From Hirsutella rhossiliensis (taxonomy: Eukaryota > Ascomycota > Sordariomycetes > Hypocreales > Ophiocordycipitaceae), in the NCBI RefSeq assembly GCF_020360975.1, contig NW_025408667.1, positions 9,300,001-9,364,000 of the forward strand: DNA of 64,000 nucleotides, given 5' to 3'. The position numbers and the translations under genes are program-made. The notes beneath the pieces are model-generated. The model did no database searches and had not been told where the DNA came from. It was given only the letters and a program-made list of their open reading frames with translations. Shown here piece by piece: positions 44,173 through 56,100 of this stretch (position 1 is its first letter; every line of letters begins with the position of its first letter).

Positions 44173-46105
44173 TTATTATAAGGTAGGTAAAGGGATATAC
44201 TATAAGTACCTTTTATTATATTTTAATAATAAGCTATATAAGATCTAACTATATACTACGCTTACTACTACTAAATATATATTTATATATATAACCTACC
44301 TTACCTTATAGTACTATTAGCTAAGGTCTAGGCTAATACTTAGACTTTATTATAAAGTAAACTAAAGAGGGTATAGGCTATAGTTACGCTACTACCCCCT
44401 TTTACTATATATAGCGTATTATATATATATATAATAAAAAGCTATAAATTAACTAAGCTACCTAGCTTATTAATTAACTATACTTATTAACTATACTATA
44501 TACTTATTAACTATCTAAGTAACTCTTAGACTCTTATATATAGTTTCTTTTTATACTCCCTTTAGTTAATAGGCTATTACCCCTAGGTACTATACTACTT
44601 ATTAGCTTAGGTTAAGATCCCTTACTACCTATACTATATATATACCTTTAAGCTATAGCGCTTATATATATATATACTTATCTAGCTATATATATAGGGA
44701 CTTAAACCTATAACTAGTAGGTAGCTTAATTAAAATATTATAGAGTAGACCTAATAAGGTATAGGCTATAGTCGCGCTACTACCCCCTTTTATTATATAA
44801 TAAATAGTAATAAATTAACTAAGCTACTTAGCTTATTAATTAACTATACTTATTAACTATCTAGGTATTGCTTAGACTCTTATAGACTTATACTAAAGGT
44901 AAATACCCTTATATAAGGTCCTTGCCCCTCTCTTTATAAGCGGTCCCTTATAATATTAATCTTATACCTTAGCGCGTAGCTAAGAGGTAAATAACTTATT
45001 AGCTTGCCCTTATTACTCTTTATTTTTAACTATACTATTATTATTAATATTAATAGTAATAGCTATAACTATAACTATAAGTTTCTTAGCGCTTAGCTAT
45101 ACGCTACCGCCTTACTATATACTACCGCCTATATATAAGCTAACTTATACCCTTATTAATTATTTAAATAATTTAATATATCCTCTTTTACCTTATCTTA
45201 CTTTCTATTAAGATTAATAACTTCGTTAACTATACCCTTACCTTACCCGCTACCCTACCTACTACCCCTGCTGCCTTAGTCGCGCCCGCCGCCGCTTTAC
45301 GCTACCTATTACTTAGCTTCTTAGCTATTAAATTTACTACTTACGCCGCCCCCGCCCCTACTACGTTCTCCGCTACCGGCCGCTATAATAATAACGATAA
45401 TAATAATAATAATAAGCGCCGGTCCTCGCCGCCTTCTTTTATAAGCCCCTCCGCCCTTATTCTTATAAGCGTTACTAACTCCTTATATTAATATAAGCGT
45501 ATTATAGCCTAGGGCGCTACCCGCGATTCCCTTTATATATAGTATACCTTATAATCCCTCCCTTACGCTAACTAAGCTAGCTACCCTTAAGGTAGCTACT
45601 TCCTATATACTTAGGCTAGCCGCGCTTATAAGGTTATAGATTTTCGTTTTTACTTATACTACCTCGGCTTAAAGCGCTATAGAGCTAGGTAAGGACTAAA
45701 ATAAGGCTAAGCGCGCCTTAACCGCTACCGCCGCTACCTACTATAACTTATAGTTCCTTAAGCGCGCCGCCCTTATATTTAATTTAATAGGTAAGAACGT
45801 ACCCTTATAGATATTAGCCTATTAAAGGGATAAGACCCTTAGCGCTTCCTATCTACCCCCCCCTTAAGTATACTTAAAGACTTTATAAAGGCATAGATTA
45901 TTTAATTAAATATTTTCTAAAACTATAATTAATTTAAATATTTAATTCTCCCTTTTAAAGTAAAGGCCGCTTATTACGCGACCTTAGTAAAGATAAAGAG
46001 GTATAAAGTAAAGAAAACTCTAAGACTTATATTAATAACCTAGGACCTTTAAAGCTATATATAGGACCGATAATTAAATAATAGTATAGTTAATTACTTT
46101 ATTAA
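44173..46105. repeat. Unassigned RIP-mutated repeat sequence
   Basis: AT-rich, stop-dense DNA. A direct repeat of about 130-165 nt occurs at 44371-44535 and 44759-44885 (GTATAGGCTATAG, GCTACTACCCCCTTTTA, TTAACTAAGCTAC). A more GC-rich patch at 45230-45420 (CCCGCCGCCGC) is not recognisable. No element type can be named. Confidence 0.6.
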
Positions 46106-46507
46106 TATCTCGAAGTATAGCTTACTTTTATAGTTCTTAAAGATATCTTATAGTATAAGGGACCTAAGAAGCTAAAAAATAGGTTTTAAAGAAGGAGCTA
46201 AAAGGAGGTATAAAGAGGAGGGTAGGGGTATAAAGGGAAGTAAAAGTAGTAATAGCTTCCTATAAAGGTAGCGAGAGATAAGATAGATATACCGGTAATA
46301 GCTAGAAAGGAAGGGAAAACTAGTAAAAAGCTCGGTAGTTAAAAGGATATTAATAGCTTCTTTAAATAGAATCTTCTTTATTAATTAAGATACTAAATAA
46401 GTATAAAGAGGGGCGTTAGATAAAGGAAAGAAGGAGAATTAAGGCAATATAATAATTACTCCCTTACTATAATTACTGCCCTTATAAGAATTAAATATCT
46501 CTACCTT
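46106..46507 (+). mobile_element. Solo Copia LTR (plus orientation), left part
   Basis: Inverted relative to the other Copia LTRs: begins TATCTCGAAGTATAGC, matching TGTCGCGAAGCATAGCC, and runs to the ACCTT target at 46503-46507. The remainder is at 52820-52893. Together about 476 nt, flanked by ATTAA at 46101-46105 and 52894-52898. Confidence 0.85.
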
Positions 46508-49500
46508 TCTCGTAAAGAGAGATACGAGAAGTATATATAAAATACACGAAGGTAAAATTAAAAGTAAGGGGTCAGATAGGTAGGGCAGAGGGGTTTAATT
46601 CTTATAGGAGCAGTAATAAAGGTAGGGGAGTGATTGTTATATTGCCTTAATTGTCCTTCTTTCCTCTATCTAACGCCCCTCTTTATACCCGTCTAGTATC
46701 TCGATTAATAAAGAAGATCCTGCTTAAAGAAGCTACTAATATCCTTTCGACTACCGAGCTTTTTACCGGTTTTTCCCCTCCTTTCTAGCCGTTGCCGGCC
46801 TATCCGTCTTATCTCTTACTACCTCTATAGGAAGCTATCGCTACTTCTGCTTCCCCTTATGCCCCTACCCTCCTTTCTACACCTCCTTTTAGCTCCTTCT
46901 TCCTTCTTCTATACTAGGTGTTTTTAGCTTCCTTGGTCCCTCGTGCTAAGGGATATCTCCGAGAACTGCGAAATTAGGCTATGCTTCGCGACATACCCCC
47001 TTAGCTATAGCCTACCCCTTAAGGGCATAGCTAATATAGCTTCGGGCTAGTAAGCGTATAGAGGAGGTTCTTAGCTCTATACTTCTCCCTTTACTCGAGG
47101 AAAGCAAGGGCCCTTTCGGGTCCCTAGGCTCTTTTAGACCTACTTAAGGAAAAGGGGCCTAAAGAGGGGAAAGTCCTATAAGAAAAGGGGGAAAACCCTA
47201 ATTAAAATAAGGGGCCCTCTAGAAGGAAAAGCCTCTTCCTTTTCTTTAGCTATAGACGTTACCTTCTTATACGTGCTATTAGCTCTTCTCGTAGACTCTT
47301 AAGGCGGGCCTCTAAGGATAGCTTTTCTTAAACGTCTTCTAGCCCTATTTACTATAAAAAGATAGCTAGCTTCTACTTCGGCAGGGGCTTCGTAAGACCG
47401 TCGGCTTTTATCGATGCCGTTAGAACCTAACGGACGGAAATAAGTCCCCTTTAGACCTCTTAGCGTAACTAATACTAGTAGATATCGATATACCGTAGCC
47501 AGGTCGATAACTTACTATTTTCCGTAAGAATTCGTATAGTCTATATATTATCGCATTCTATAGCTAATAGGGTCGGAATTTATAGTCGTAACGATATTAG
47601 TAGCTAGCTAAGGAAAATCGCTTCTTTTAACGCTTCTAAAAGAGCTAGTAGCTCTACCTCCGTACTAAAAGTCGTAACGGTAGCCTGCTTCGAAGCTTTC
47701 TAAGCAATAGTTCCTCTAAAAAGGGATATAATATACCATTATAAGCTCTTTCTATCTAAGGAATTATCCGTAAAGGACGAATCGCTCGAATAAAGGAAGA
47801 TTTTAGTAGCTTATTTCCTTCCCTACCCTCCTAGGCGTAGACTATATAATCTCGTTAAATAGAGATAAAGGATAGCTCTGTCTGCTACTTCTTAATGCCT
47901 AGGGCTAGGATTCTAGTTATGCCTAGCTAGCTAGGAGACCGTAAAAGAGATATCCGGTCTAGTAGAAATAGCTAAAAAAAGTAAGGAGCCTACCTTTAAT
48001 TAATATTAGTGTTTCTCTTGCTCCCTAGCTTAAAAGGACGGATTAAGCAAAAGCTCTTTATCTAATATAAGCGTAGAGGGAAGCTTCTTATCGATAGAAT
48101 TAAGGAGGAATTTATAAGCGACCTTATCGATATAGGCGTCTTAAGTAAGCTAGATAGTCCGTTAGGACCTATTCTAAAGGATTCGTATCCCTAGGAACCA
48201 CTTTAGCTCCCCTAGCCTAGTTATCTTATACCTTTATTATAAGCCTCGTATAGCCTCCCTAGTATTAGCTTCTTCCTCTTTCGGGTAGGCCTAGATAATA
48301 TTATCGACGTAGAAGAAGACCGTGATTTTTTTCTTCTATATTATACACGGTTCCTAAGGGACTTTCTTAAAGCCTAGGGCTTCGAGGGAACCTATTAAAT
48401 GCTATTGCTAAAGAAGGGGTGATCTTCGTAGTCCGTATAGAGCTTTCCTAAGCCGTAGAACCTTTCCTAGCTATTAGAAGCCTAGTAGAAGGCGTATATA
48501 GACAACTTCTTCTTCTTCCTCGAGTAGATAGTTAATAAAGGCGTTGACTGCATCTATCTATTCGAGCTCGAGGTCGAATTCTGCTGCTATAGCTATAAGG
48601 GTCCGAAAAGACATCCCTACTAGGGTGGTTGCCTTAGTAGGTAGATCCCCTTTTTCCTATTAATTCCCGTAGATAACTAGCCGGGCTTTGCACTTTTAAA
48701 GGAAGCTGTGTTTATTAGTCTTATAGATAAAGACCTACTTATAGCTAAGGACCTGTTTTCCTCTTGCCTTTTCCTTAAGGACCTCTTCGAAAGACCCTGT
48801 CTCTTCGTATAAGGCTAGGTGGTCTTTCTAGGCCTAGAAAAACTAGTCTCTAAAGGGGTGTTTTTCTAGCTGCTTCTAGTTTGCTAGTAGGTCCGGGAGG
48901 TCTCTTTTATATACCTTCCTTGCTAATAGCTATAGCTTAAAGAGCCGGCCTACTATAAACGCTCCGTAGGAACCGTCTTCTATTAGCGTTAGGTAGAAGT
49001 TAGAAAAACGATCGAAATAGGGGAGAGGTTAGTCTTCTTTCGTATCGGGCCCTATACCTTCCTTTGCTTCTTAAAGCAGGGATAAAAAGGCAGCCGGATA
49101 ATCCTTCGAGAGAGGTGCCTTTCCTACCCCCTTAGGGGCCGAGACGGGAAGACTAACTAAAAAAGCTACTTTTAGATCTTCTTCTTATTCCGTAAGAGGA
49201 GGCGTAGGGAGGTAGGCGTATTCTAGCTCTACCGCTTTCCTATAGTCTCCTTCTTCGTCTAGATTATCTAATCTAGTAGCTTCCTCTTCTTCTTCTTCGA
49301 AGTTAGCGTTATCCTTAACTACTTCGACGTCGGTTTCTTCTTCCGTTTCCTCGTCTAGGACCTCTTCTTAAGACTATTAGGAAGGGGGGATTTAAATCTT
49401 CTAAATTAGCTAACGTTAAGAGAGTAAGAGGGGCTATTAATCCCTCTTTCCGTCGAAGAAGCTAGATTCGTCGAAAATTATATCCCTAGTCGAAATAACC

Positions 49501-52500
49501 TTTCGTAGAAGAGGAATCTAGATCCGGAAGATATTCGTAGAATTATACCTAACGAGGTAACTAATAAAGGCTCTAGGATTAAGCTTTCTTTTCTTCTTCC
49601 TTTTTAGCTATATATCGGCAGTTATAGCGTATGCCTTATAGCCGTAGGCACGAAGGTAGGCTAGCGAGGCCCTCTTCTTCGTAAAGAGCTCGAGGGGGGA
49701 TTTCTAGTCTATTCCTTAGGTAGTCCCTCTAGGGGTCCGGTTCTATAGGTAATAGGCGGTCTTAACGACTTCCCTCTAAAGGTCGTAGGGAAGCCTTATA
49801 GTAAGTCTTATCGTACGGGCCCTTTCTATTATAGCACCCCTTAATCTTTCTGCCCCTCCGTTCTAGGCCTAGGTATTCGGTGCTAATAGGAGGGGTAAAA
49901 TTCCCCTTTTTCGAAGCTAATTTAAGATATCCTTCGTAAATAGCTCTCCGTTAAACTATATCTTCTTTACCTCGTAGCTAAAGTAGGATTTTATCTAGTT
50001 AACGAAGTCCCGGAGGGTAGACTAGTTATACTTACTTAAGTAGGTCCGTAAGAAATAGGGGAAAACCATCCTTAAAAAAGCGTCTATAAAAAACATTACC
50101 CTAACGAAGCTTTCTTAATCCCTAGAGACGTCGGTCTAGTCGACCTAAATTTCCTTATACGGCTGGTCCGGCCGTTAAGGCGTTTATCTAGAAATTCGTC
50201 TCCTAGTCTTCCCTTAGCCGTAGTATTCGCATTTAACGGTCTTTAGGCCCCTTATTCGTACGCCCTATTATTAGCCTAGCTTATATAAAGCTAGGGGGCC
50301 CGGGTGACTAAGTCGTGCGTGCTAAAGAAGACCGTCTCCTTAGGCTGCCGGAAGAGGGTCCTTTAAACCTACCCTCCTTCGAGCAGGGAAAGCTAACTTC
50401 TCGAGAGATTCCTTCCTAAGGATAGGTCGGAATTTAAGAATAAATTAACCGAATTTCTCCTCGATAAGCCTAATAGTCTGATTCTTCTAGACTAGCCTCG
50501 TAGGCTTAGACGTTATATCCTAGAAGATTCCTTCCTCTCGAAGAAAGCGGAAGAAAATTAAGCTCGTTAAAAATCGAGGGCAAAAAGCTACCCTTTTTCG
50601 TCGAAGAATTCGTATAGACCCGTTAGGTAATTTTATCGTAAAATTTACCCTTCTATATCCCTCTATCCGTACGGTTAATTCCCCGGTAATAAGATATTCC
50701 TTTCGTGCCTTCTTAAAGGACCGGAATCGTAAGAGTATATTATAAATATCGATAGAAGCACTAGAGTTAAAGATAGCTGATTTTCGTAGGGGATAATTAG
50801 AGGGTTCTAACGGCTGGTTTTAGCCTTATTAATCTATAGGGAAGACGAAGGCCGGATTTACTATACTAACGATTTTTCCTCGAATTTACGGCTCGAATAA
50901 GGGCAGCGGCGTTAGTTGCTATTTCTTAGCAACCCGAATCTCGTCTATCTTCTTCTATAACGAGGGGTCCTCCTTAAGAGACTATTATACTATTTCTCGT
51001 AGCCTCTTTAAAGGGTTAATTCCTTTAGGTCGGTTTTCCTCGAAGACCTACTAGCAGTCTTCTAGCCGATAGGGCTTTTTGCACGCTTAGTAGGTAGGTC
51101 GATTCCTCCTCGTACGTTGTTTCTTCGAGGAATCCTCGTCCCGGTCTAGAAGGTCTGCTTAAAAACCCTTTTACCTTATTGCTAATTTTAACGAAGAGGT
51201 TCGATTTCGACTAGTTCCTTGATTTTTCGACTAACGGACTAAAAGGTCTATTAGGGGACTAGTCGGGCCGGTCTAACTAACGGGACCGGGGCCGGGCCCG
51301 GAGCAAGATACGGAGCCGGGGCCGGGCCTAGGGCCGCAGCTGCAGTTAACGACGGCGTTAAGGCTCTCGAGGGAGGAGGAGCCGGAGGGGCAACAGCCGC
51401 AGCAGCAGCAGCGGGAGCCGCAGCAACAGGGGCTATAGCAGCTACAGGGGCAGCAGGTCGAGCCGTCTAGGTCGAGTGCTAGCTACGAAGGAATAAGACT
51501 GCTTGCTATTATACTCTAGCAGCCTCTTCGTCTAGTTCCCGGCTAGCTTCTCGAAAGATAGTTAAGTAACCGTTACTAATAAGCTTTATTAGCAGAGATA
51601 TATCCTATAGCTACTAGCCGGAAAGAGCTTCTATAAGGAAGTATTAGTTAGCTTCCTTAAGGATCTCTTCCTACTTAGCTAGCTATAAAGAAGCTAGTAG
51701 GTTCCTAGCAGAAAAAGCTCCTAGGTAGGCCGTATAGGTCTTCCTAATACGGTTAGTTATATAACCTCTCGAGGGAGCTATCGAGGTCTCGAGCTTTAAA
51801 AGCCACTGCCTAGGAGTCTCTTCCTCTCGAAGAGAGATTAGCTTTACGGCACTAACGGATTCCGTTATCGCCGTACAAGTAGCCGTTAGTAGCTTCGTTT
51901 CGTAGAGGTATTCCTTTCGGTGACTCTCGTAGTCGCCTAAGGTAGTAGAAAAAGCTCTCTATTATATAGAGGTTAGCTTAGAGAAGAGGGTAGCTCCCTC
52001 TATAAAGTCCGTTGCCCTAGGACGAAGAGGGGGCTCGAGAGGGTCCTACTTATTAGAGAAGACTAAATTATAGATAGTTCTATCTACCCGAGCCCGTAGC
52101 TCCTTTACCTACTTATCCTAATCTTAGGGCTCTATAAGAATCGTCCTATAGGCCGTAGGGATAGTAGAGGAGTCGATTTTCGTTATTATTACGGGGAAAG
52201 GTAGAAAAGTCGGTTAAAAATCGGCTTTTCTAGTAAGAGGGGTAAAAGGAAGCTACGAGGGATATAAGAAAGGTGCCTTTTGCAGTAGCCGGAAGGTATA
52301 GGAATTCTATTCCTCCCGGGCTTATAACTCTCGCGAAGAGAGATACGAGAAGTATATATAAAATGCACGAAGGTAAAATTAGAAGTAAGGGGTCGGACAG
52401 GTAGGGTAGAGGGGTTTAATTCTTATAGGAGTAGTAATAAAGGTAGGGGAGTAATTATTATATTGCCTTAATTATCCTTCTTTCCTCTATCTAACGCCCC

Positions 52501-52814
52501 TCTTTATACCCGTCTAGTATCTCGATTAATAAAGAAGATCCTACTTAAAGAAGCTACTAATATCCTTTCGACTACCGAGCTTTTTGCTGGTTTTTCCCCT
52601 CCTTTCTAGCCGTTGCCGGCCTATCCGTCTTATCTCTTACTACCTCTATAGGAAGCTATCGCTACTTCTGCTTCCCTTTATGCCCCTACCCTCCTTTCTA
52701 TACCTCCTTTTAGCTCCTTCTTCCTTCTTCTATACCGGGTGTTTTTAGCTTCCTTGGTCCCTCGTGCTAAGGGATATCTCCGAGAACTGCGAAATCAGGC
52801 CACGCTTCGCGACA
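46508..52814 (-). mobile_element. Copia (Ty1-type) retrotransposon copy A, full length
   Basis: 6,307 bp with LTRs at 46508-46993 and 52329-52814 (486 nt each) and target duplication ACCTT at 46503-46507 and 52815-52819. On the minus strand a polypurine AAGGGGGTA precedes the left (3') LTR, which begins TGTCGCGAAG. Reading through stops, the integrase C-terminal part (NPRAFISYLVRYNSTNIFRI, ISTRDIIFDES) lies near 49450-49590. Reverse transcriptase with VFFYVDN-II (YVDD changed to YVDN, Trp changed to stop) is near 48310, and RNase H (KASKQATVTTFSTEVELLAL, CDNI) near 47550-47710. It retains more CpA/TpG than other elements here, so it is the least mutated and probably youngest large insertion. 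Confidence 0.92.
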
Positions 52815-52819
52815 ACCTT

Positions 52820-52893
52820 ACCTATCTAACCCTTTACTTTTAATTTTACCTTTATATATTTTATATATACTTCTTATATCTCTTTTTATAAGA
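52820..52893 (+). mobile_element. Solo Copia LTR, right part
   Basis: ACCTATCTAACCC to ATCTCTTTTTATAAGA continues the LTR begun at 46106 and ends before ATTAA, its right target duplication. Confidence 0.82.
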
Positions 52894-52898
52894 ATTAA

Positions 52899-53197
52899 TC
52901 CTTAGCTATATACTATATATACTTTAGGTATATACCCTTTTCCTTATTAAAAGTAGCCTTTAAAGCGTAAACGTATTATTCTATTTTATTTATATAGCGA
53001 TAAGTAGCTTTATAAAGCTAAGAATACTTTAAGGATAATAGTATTATTTAGAAAAAATAAAATCTAGGGATTTAATAATTAAAGTAGTAACTACTTTAAT
53101 AGTTAGAGTTAAGAACCTAATAAAGTAATAGGCTTACTAGGAAATAAATAATTAGATAATACCTTTACTAATAATAAAAGAAAAGTAATAAGTTAAT
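52899..53197. other. RIP-mutated DNA, unassigned
   Basis: About 300 nt of AT-rich, stop-dense sequence between the solo LTR and Copia copy B. Its last 20 nt resemble the RNase H part of an inverted Copia copy, as at 60190; the match is too short to be sure. Confidence 0.4.
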
Positions 53198-56100
53198 TCT
53201 CGTAAAGAGAGATATAAGAAGTATATAAAAATATATAAAGGTAAGGGTAAAAGTAAGGGGTCGGATAGGTAGGGTAGAGATATTTAATTCTTATAGGGGT
53301 AGTAATTATAGTAAGGGAGTAACTATTATATTACCTTAATTATCCTTCTTTCTTTTATTTAACGCCCCTTTTTATACTTATTTAGTATCTTAATTAATAA
53401 AGAAGATCTTACTTAAAGAAGCTATTAATATCCTTTTAACTACTAAGCTTTTTACTAGTTTTTCCCTTCCTTTCTAGCCGTTACTAGTATCTCCGTCTTA
53501 TCTCTCGCTACCTCTATAAGAAGCTATCGCTACTTTTACTTCCCTTTATACCCTATAAGAATATACCCTTATATTCCTATTTTACTATTATAAAGAAATA
53601 ATAGGTATAGGGAGGCTCTATAGAATAAGCTAGTAAAAAGAGGCTCTATAGTATAGTCTAAGGGAATAACCCTTAAGAATAAAGACCTCTACTAGATATC
53701 TATACCTTCCTTTAAGAAAGGCGGGTTAGGATAAGCCTATCCTAATAAAAAATATATATATATAAAATGCATAAGTTAATTATAAGTAGAACGGATACCC
53801 TACTACCTATTTTAGCCTAGCGGTTCTAAAGATATCCGCGATACGAGAATAGGTAGGGTATAGAACATTCTAGTTAAATCTACTACTTATACTAAAACCT
53901 ATAGTCTTACGTTAACTATTACGTTATAATTAGACCACCTACTAAGTTAGGAAGACATACTATAGATAGAGCTTTTTAAGTACTATAGAATATACTAGAA
54001 GGCTAACTAATCGGTCTATTAGTAAGCGAGCAATAGTTTATAAAAGACAAAGGACTTCCCTAGGAGTAGTAGATAGAATAAGTAAGTTTATAAGTATCTT
54101 TTACGACGCTATTCTTTTAATATATTATTTAGCCCTTTATATACTTATTATAAATTCTAGACGAAATCCTACCTTATACTCCTTCGACGGATCTTTCCGC
54201 TTACGTTATCGATTACCCGATCCTACGCTTATTACTTATACCTTTTTATATGCCCCTACCCTCCTTTCTATACCCCTTTTTAGCTCCTTCTTCCTTTTTT
54301 TATACCGGGTGTTTTTAGCTTCCTAGGTCCCTTATACTAAGGGATATCTCTAAGAACTACGAAATTAAGCTACGCTTCGTAATACACCCCCTTAGCTATA
54401 GCTTACCCTTATAGAAAGGGTAAAGCTAAATACTTAGGCCGGTAAGTATATAGATAAGGTCTTAGTTTATACTTATTATTTACTTAAGGAATCCGGGTTT
54501 TAGCCTTAGGCTCTTTTAGACCTACTTTTAGAAAAAAGGAGCCTAAGGAGGAAATTAAGTCCTATAAGAAAGGGGGGCTTCTCTAAGGATAAGTCCTTAA
54601 AAAGGGGGCCTTTAAGAAGAATAAGTCTTAATTAAGCTAGGGGCCCTCCTTTAAGATAAGTCCTAATTCCTCTCTTTAGCTATAAACGTCTCCTTCCTCT
54701 TTCGTGCTATTAGCTCCTCTTATAGACTCTTAAGGCGGGCTTCTAAGGATAGCTTCTCTTAAACGTCTTCTAGCCTAATTTACTATAAAAAGATAGCTAG
54801 CTTCTACTTTAATAAGGGCTTTATAAGACCGTTAGCTTTTATTAATACTATTAGAACCTAACGGACGGAAATAAGTCCCTTTTAGACCTCTTAGCATAAC
54901 TAATACTAATAGATATCGATATACTATAGCTAGGTTAATAGCTTATTACTTTCCTTTATAAGAATTTATATAGTATATATATTATTATATTTTATAGCTA
55001 ACGGGGACGGAATTAATAGTTATAAAGATATTAGTAGCTAGCTAAGGAAAATCGCTTCTTTTAACGCTTTTAAAAGAGCTAGTAGCTCTGCCTCTATATT
55101 AAAAGTTTTAATAATAGCTTACTTTAAAGGTCTCTAAGTAATAGTTCCTTTAAAAAGGAATATAATATACCCCTATAAGCTCTTTCTATCTAAGGAATTA
55201 TCTATAAAGGATAAATCGCTTAAATAAAGGAAAGTTTTAGTAGCTAATTTCCTTCCTTACCTTCCTAGGTATAGACTATATAATCTTATTAAATAAAGAT
55301 AAAGGATTACTTAGTCTATTACTTCTTAGTGCCTAGGGCTAGGATTTTAGTTATACCTAGCTAGCTAGGAGACCGTAAAAGAGATATCTAGTCTAGTAGA
55401 AATAGCTAAAAAAAGCAGGGAGCCTACCTTCTATTAATATTAATATTTCTCTTACTCCCTAGCTTAAAAGGACGGATTAAGTAAAAGCTCTTTATTTAAT
55501 ATTCTTATAAAGGGAAGCTTCTTATTAAGGGAATTAAGGAGGAATTTATAAGCGACCTTATTAATATAGGCGTCTTAAGTAAGCTAGATAGTTTATTAGG
55601 ACCTATTCTAAAAGATTTATATCCTTAGGAACTACTTTAGCTCCCTTAGCTTAGTTATCTTATACCTTTATTATAGGCCTTATATAGCCTCCCTAGTAAT
55701 AGCTTCTTCCTCTTTTAAGTAAGCCTAGATAATATTATTAATATAAAAGAAGACTATAATTTTACCCTTTTATATTATATATAGTTCTTAAGGGACTTCC
55801 TTAAAGCCTAGGGCTTTAAGGGAACCGGTTATATACTATTACTAGAAAAGGGGTAATCTTTATAGTCTATATAGAGCTTTCCTAAGCTATAGAACCTTTC
55901 CTAGCTATTAAAAGCTTAGTAGAAAGTATATATAGATAACTTTTTCTTTTTTAAGTAGGTAGTTAATAAAGGCGTTAACTATATCTATTTAATTAAGTTC
56001 GAAGTCGAATTCTATTACTATAGCTATAAGGGTCTAAAAAGATATCCCTACTAAGGTAGTTACCTTAGTAGGTAGATCCCCTTTTTCCTAATAATTCCTA

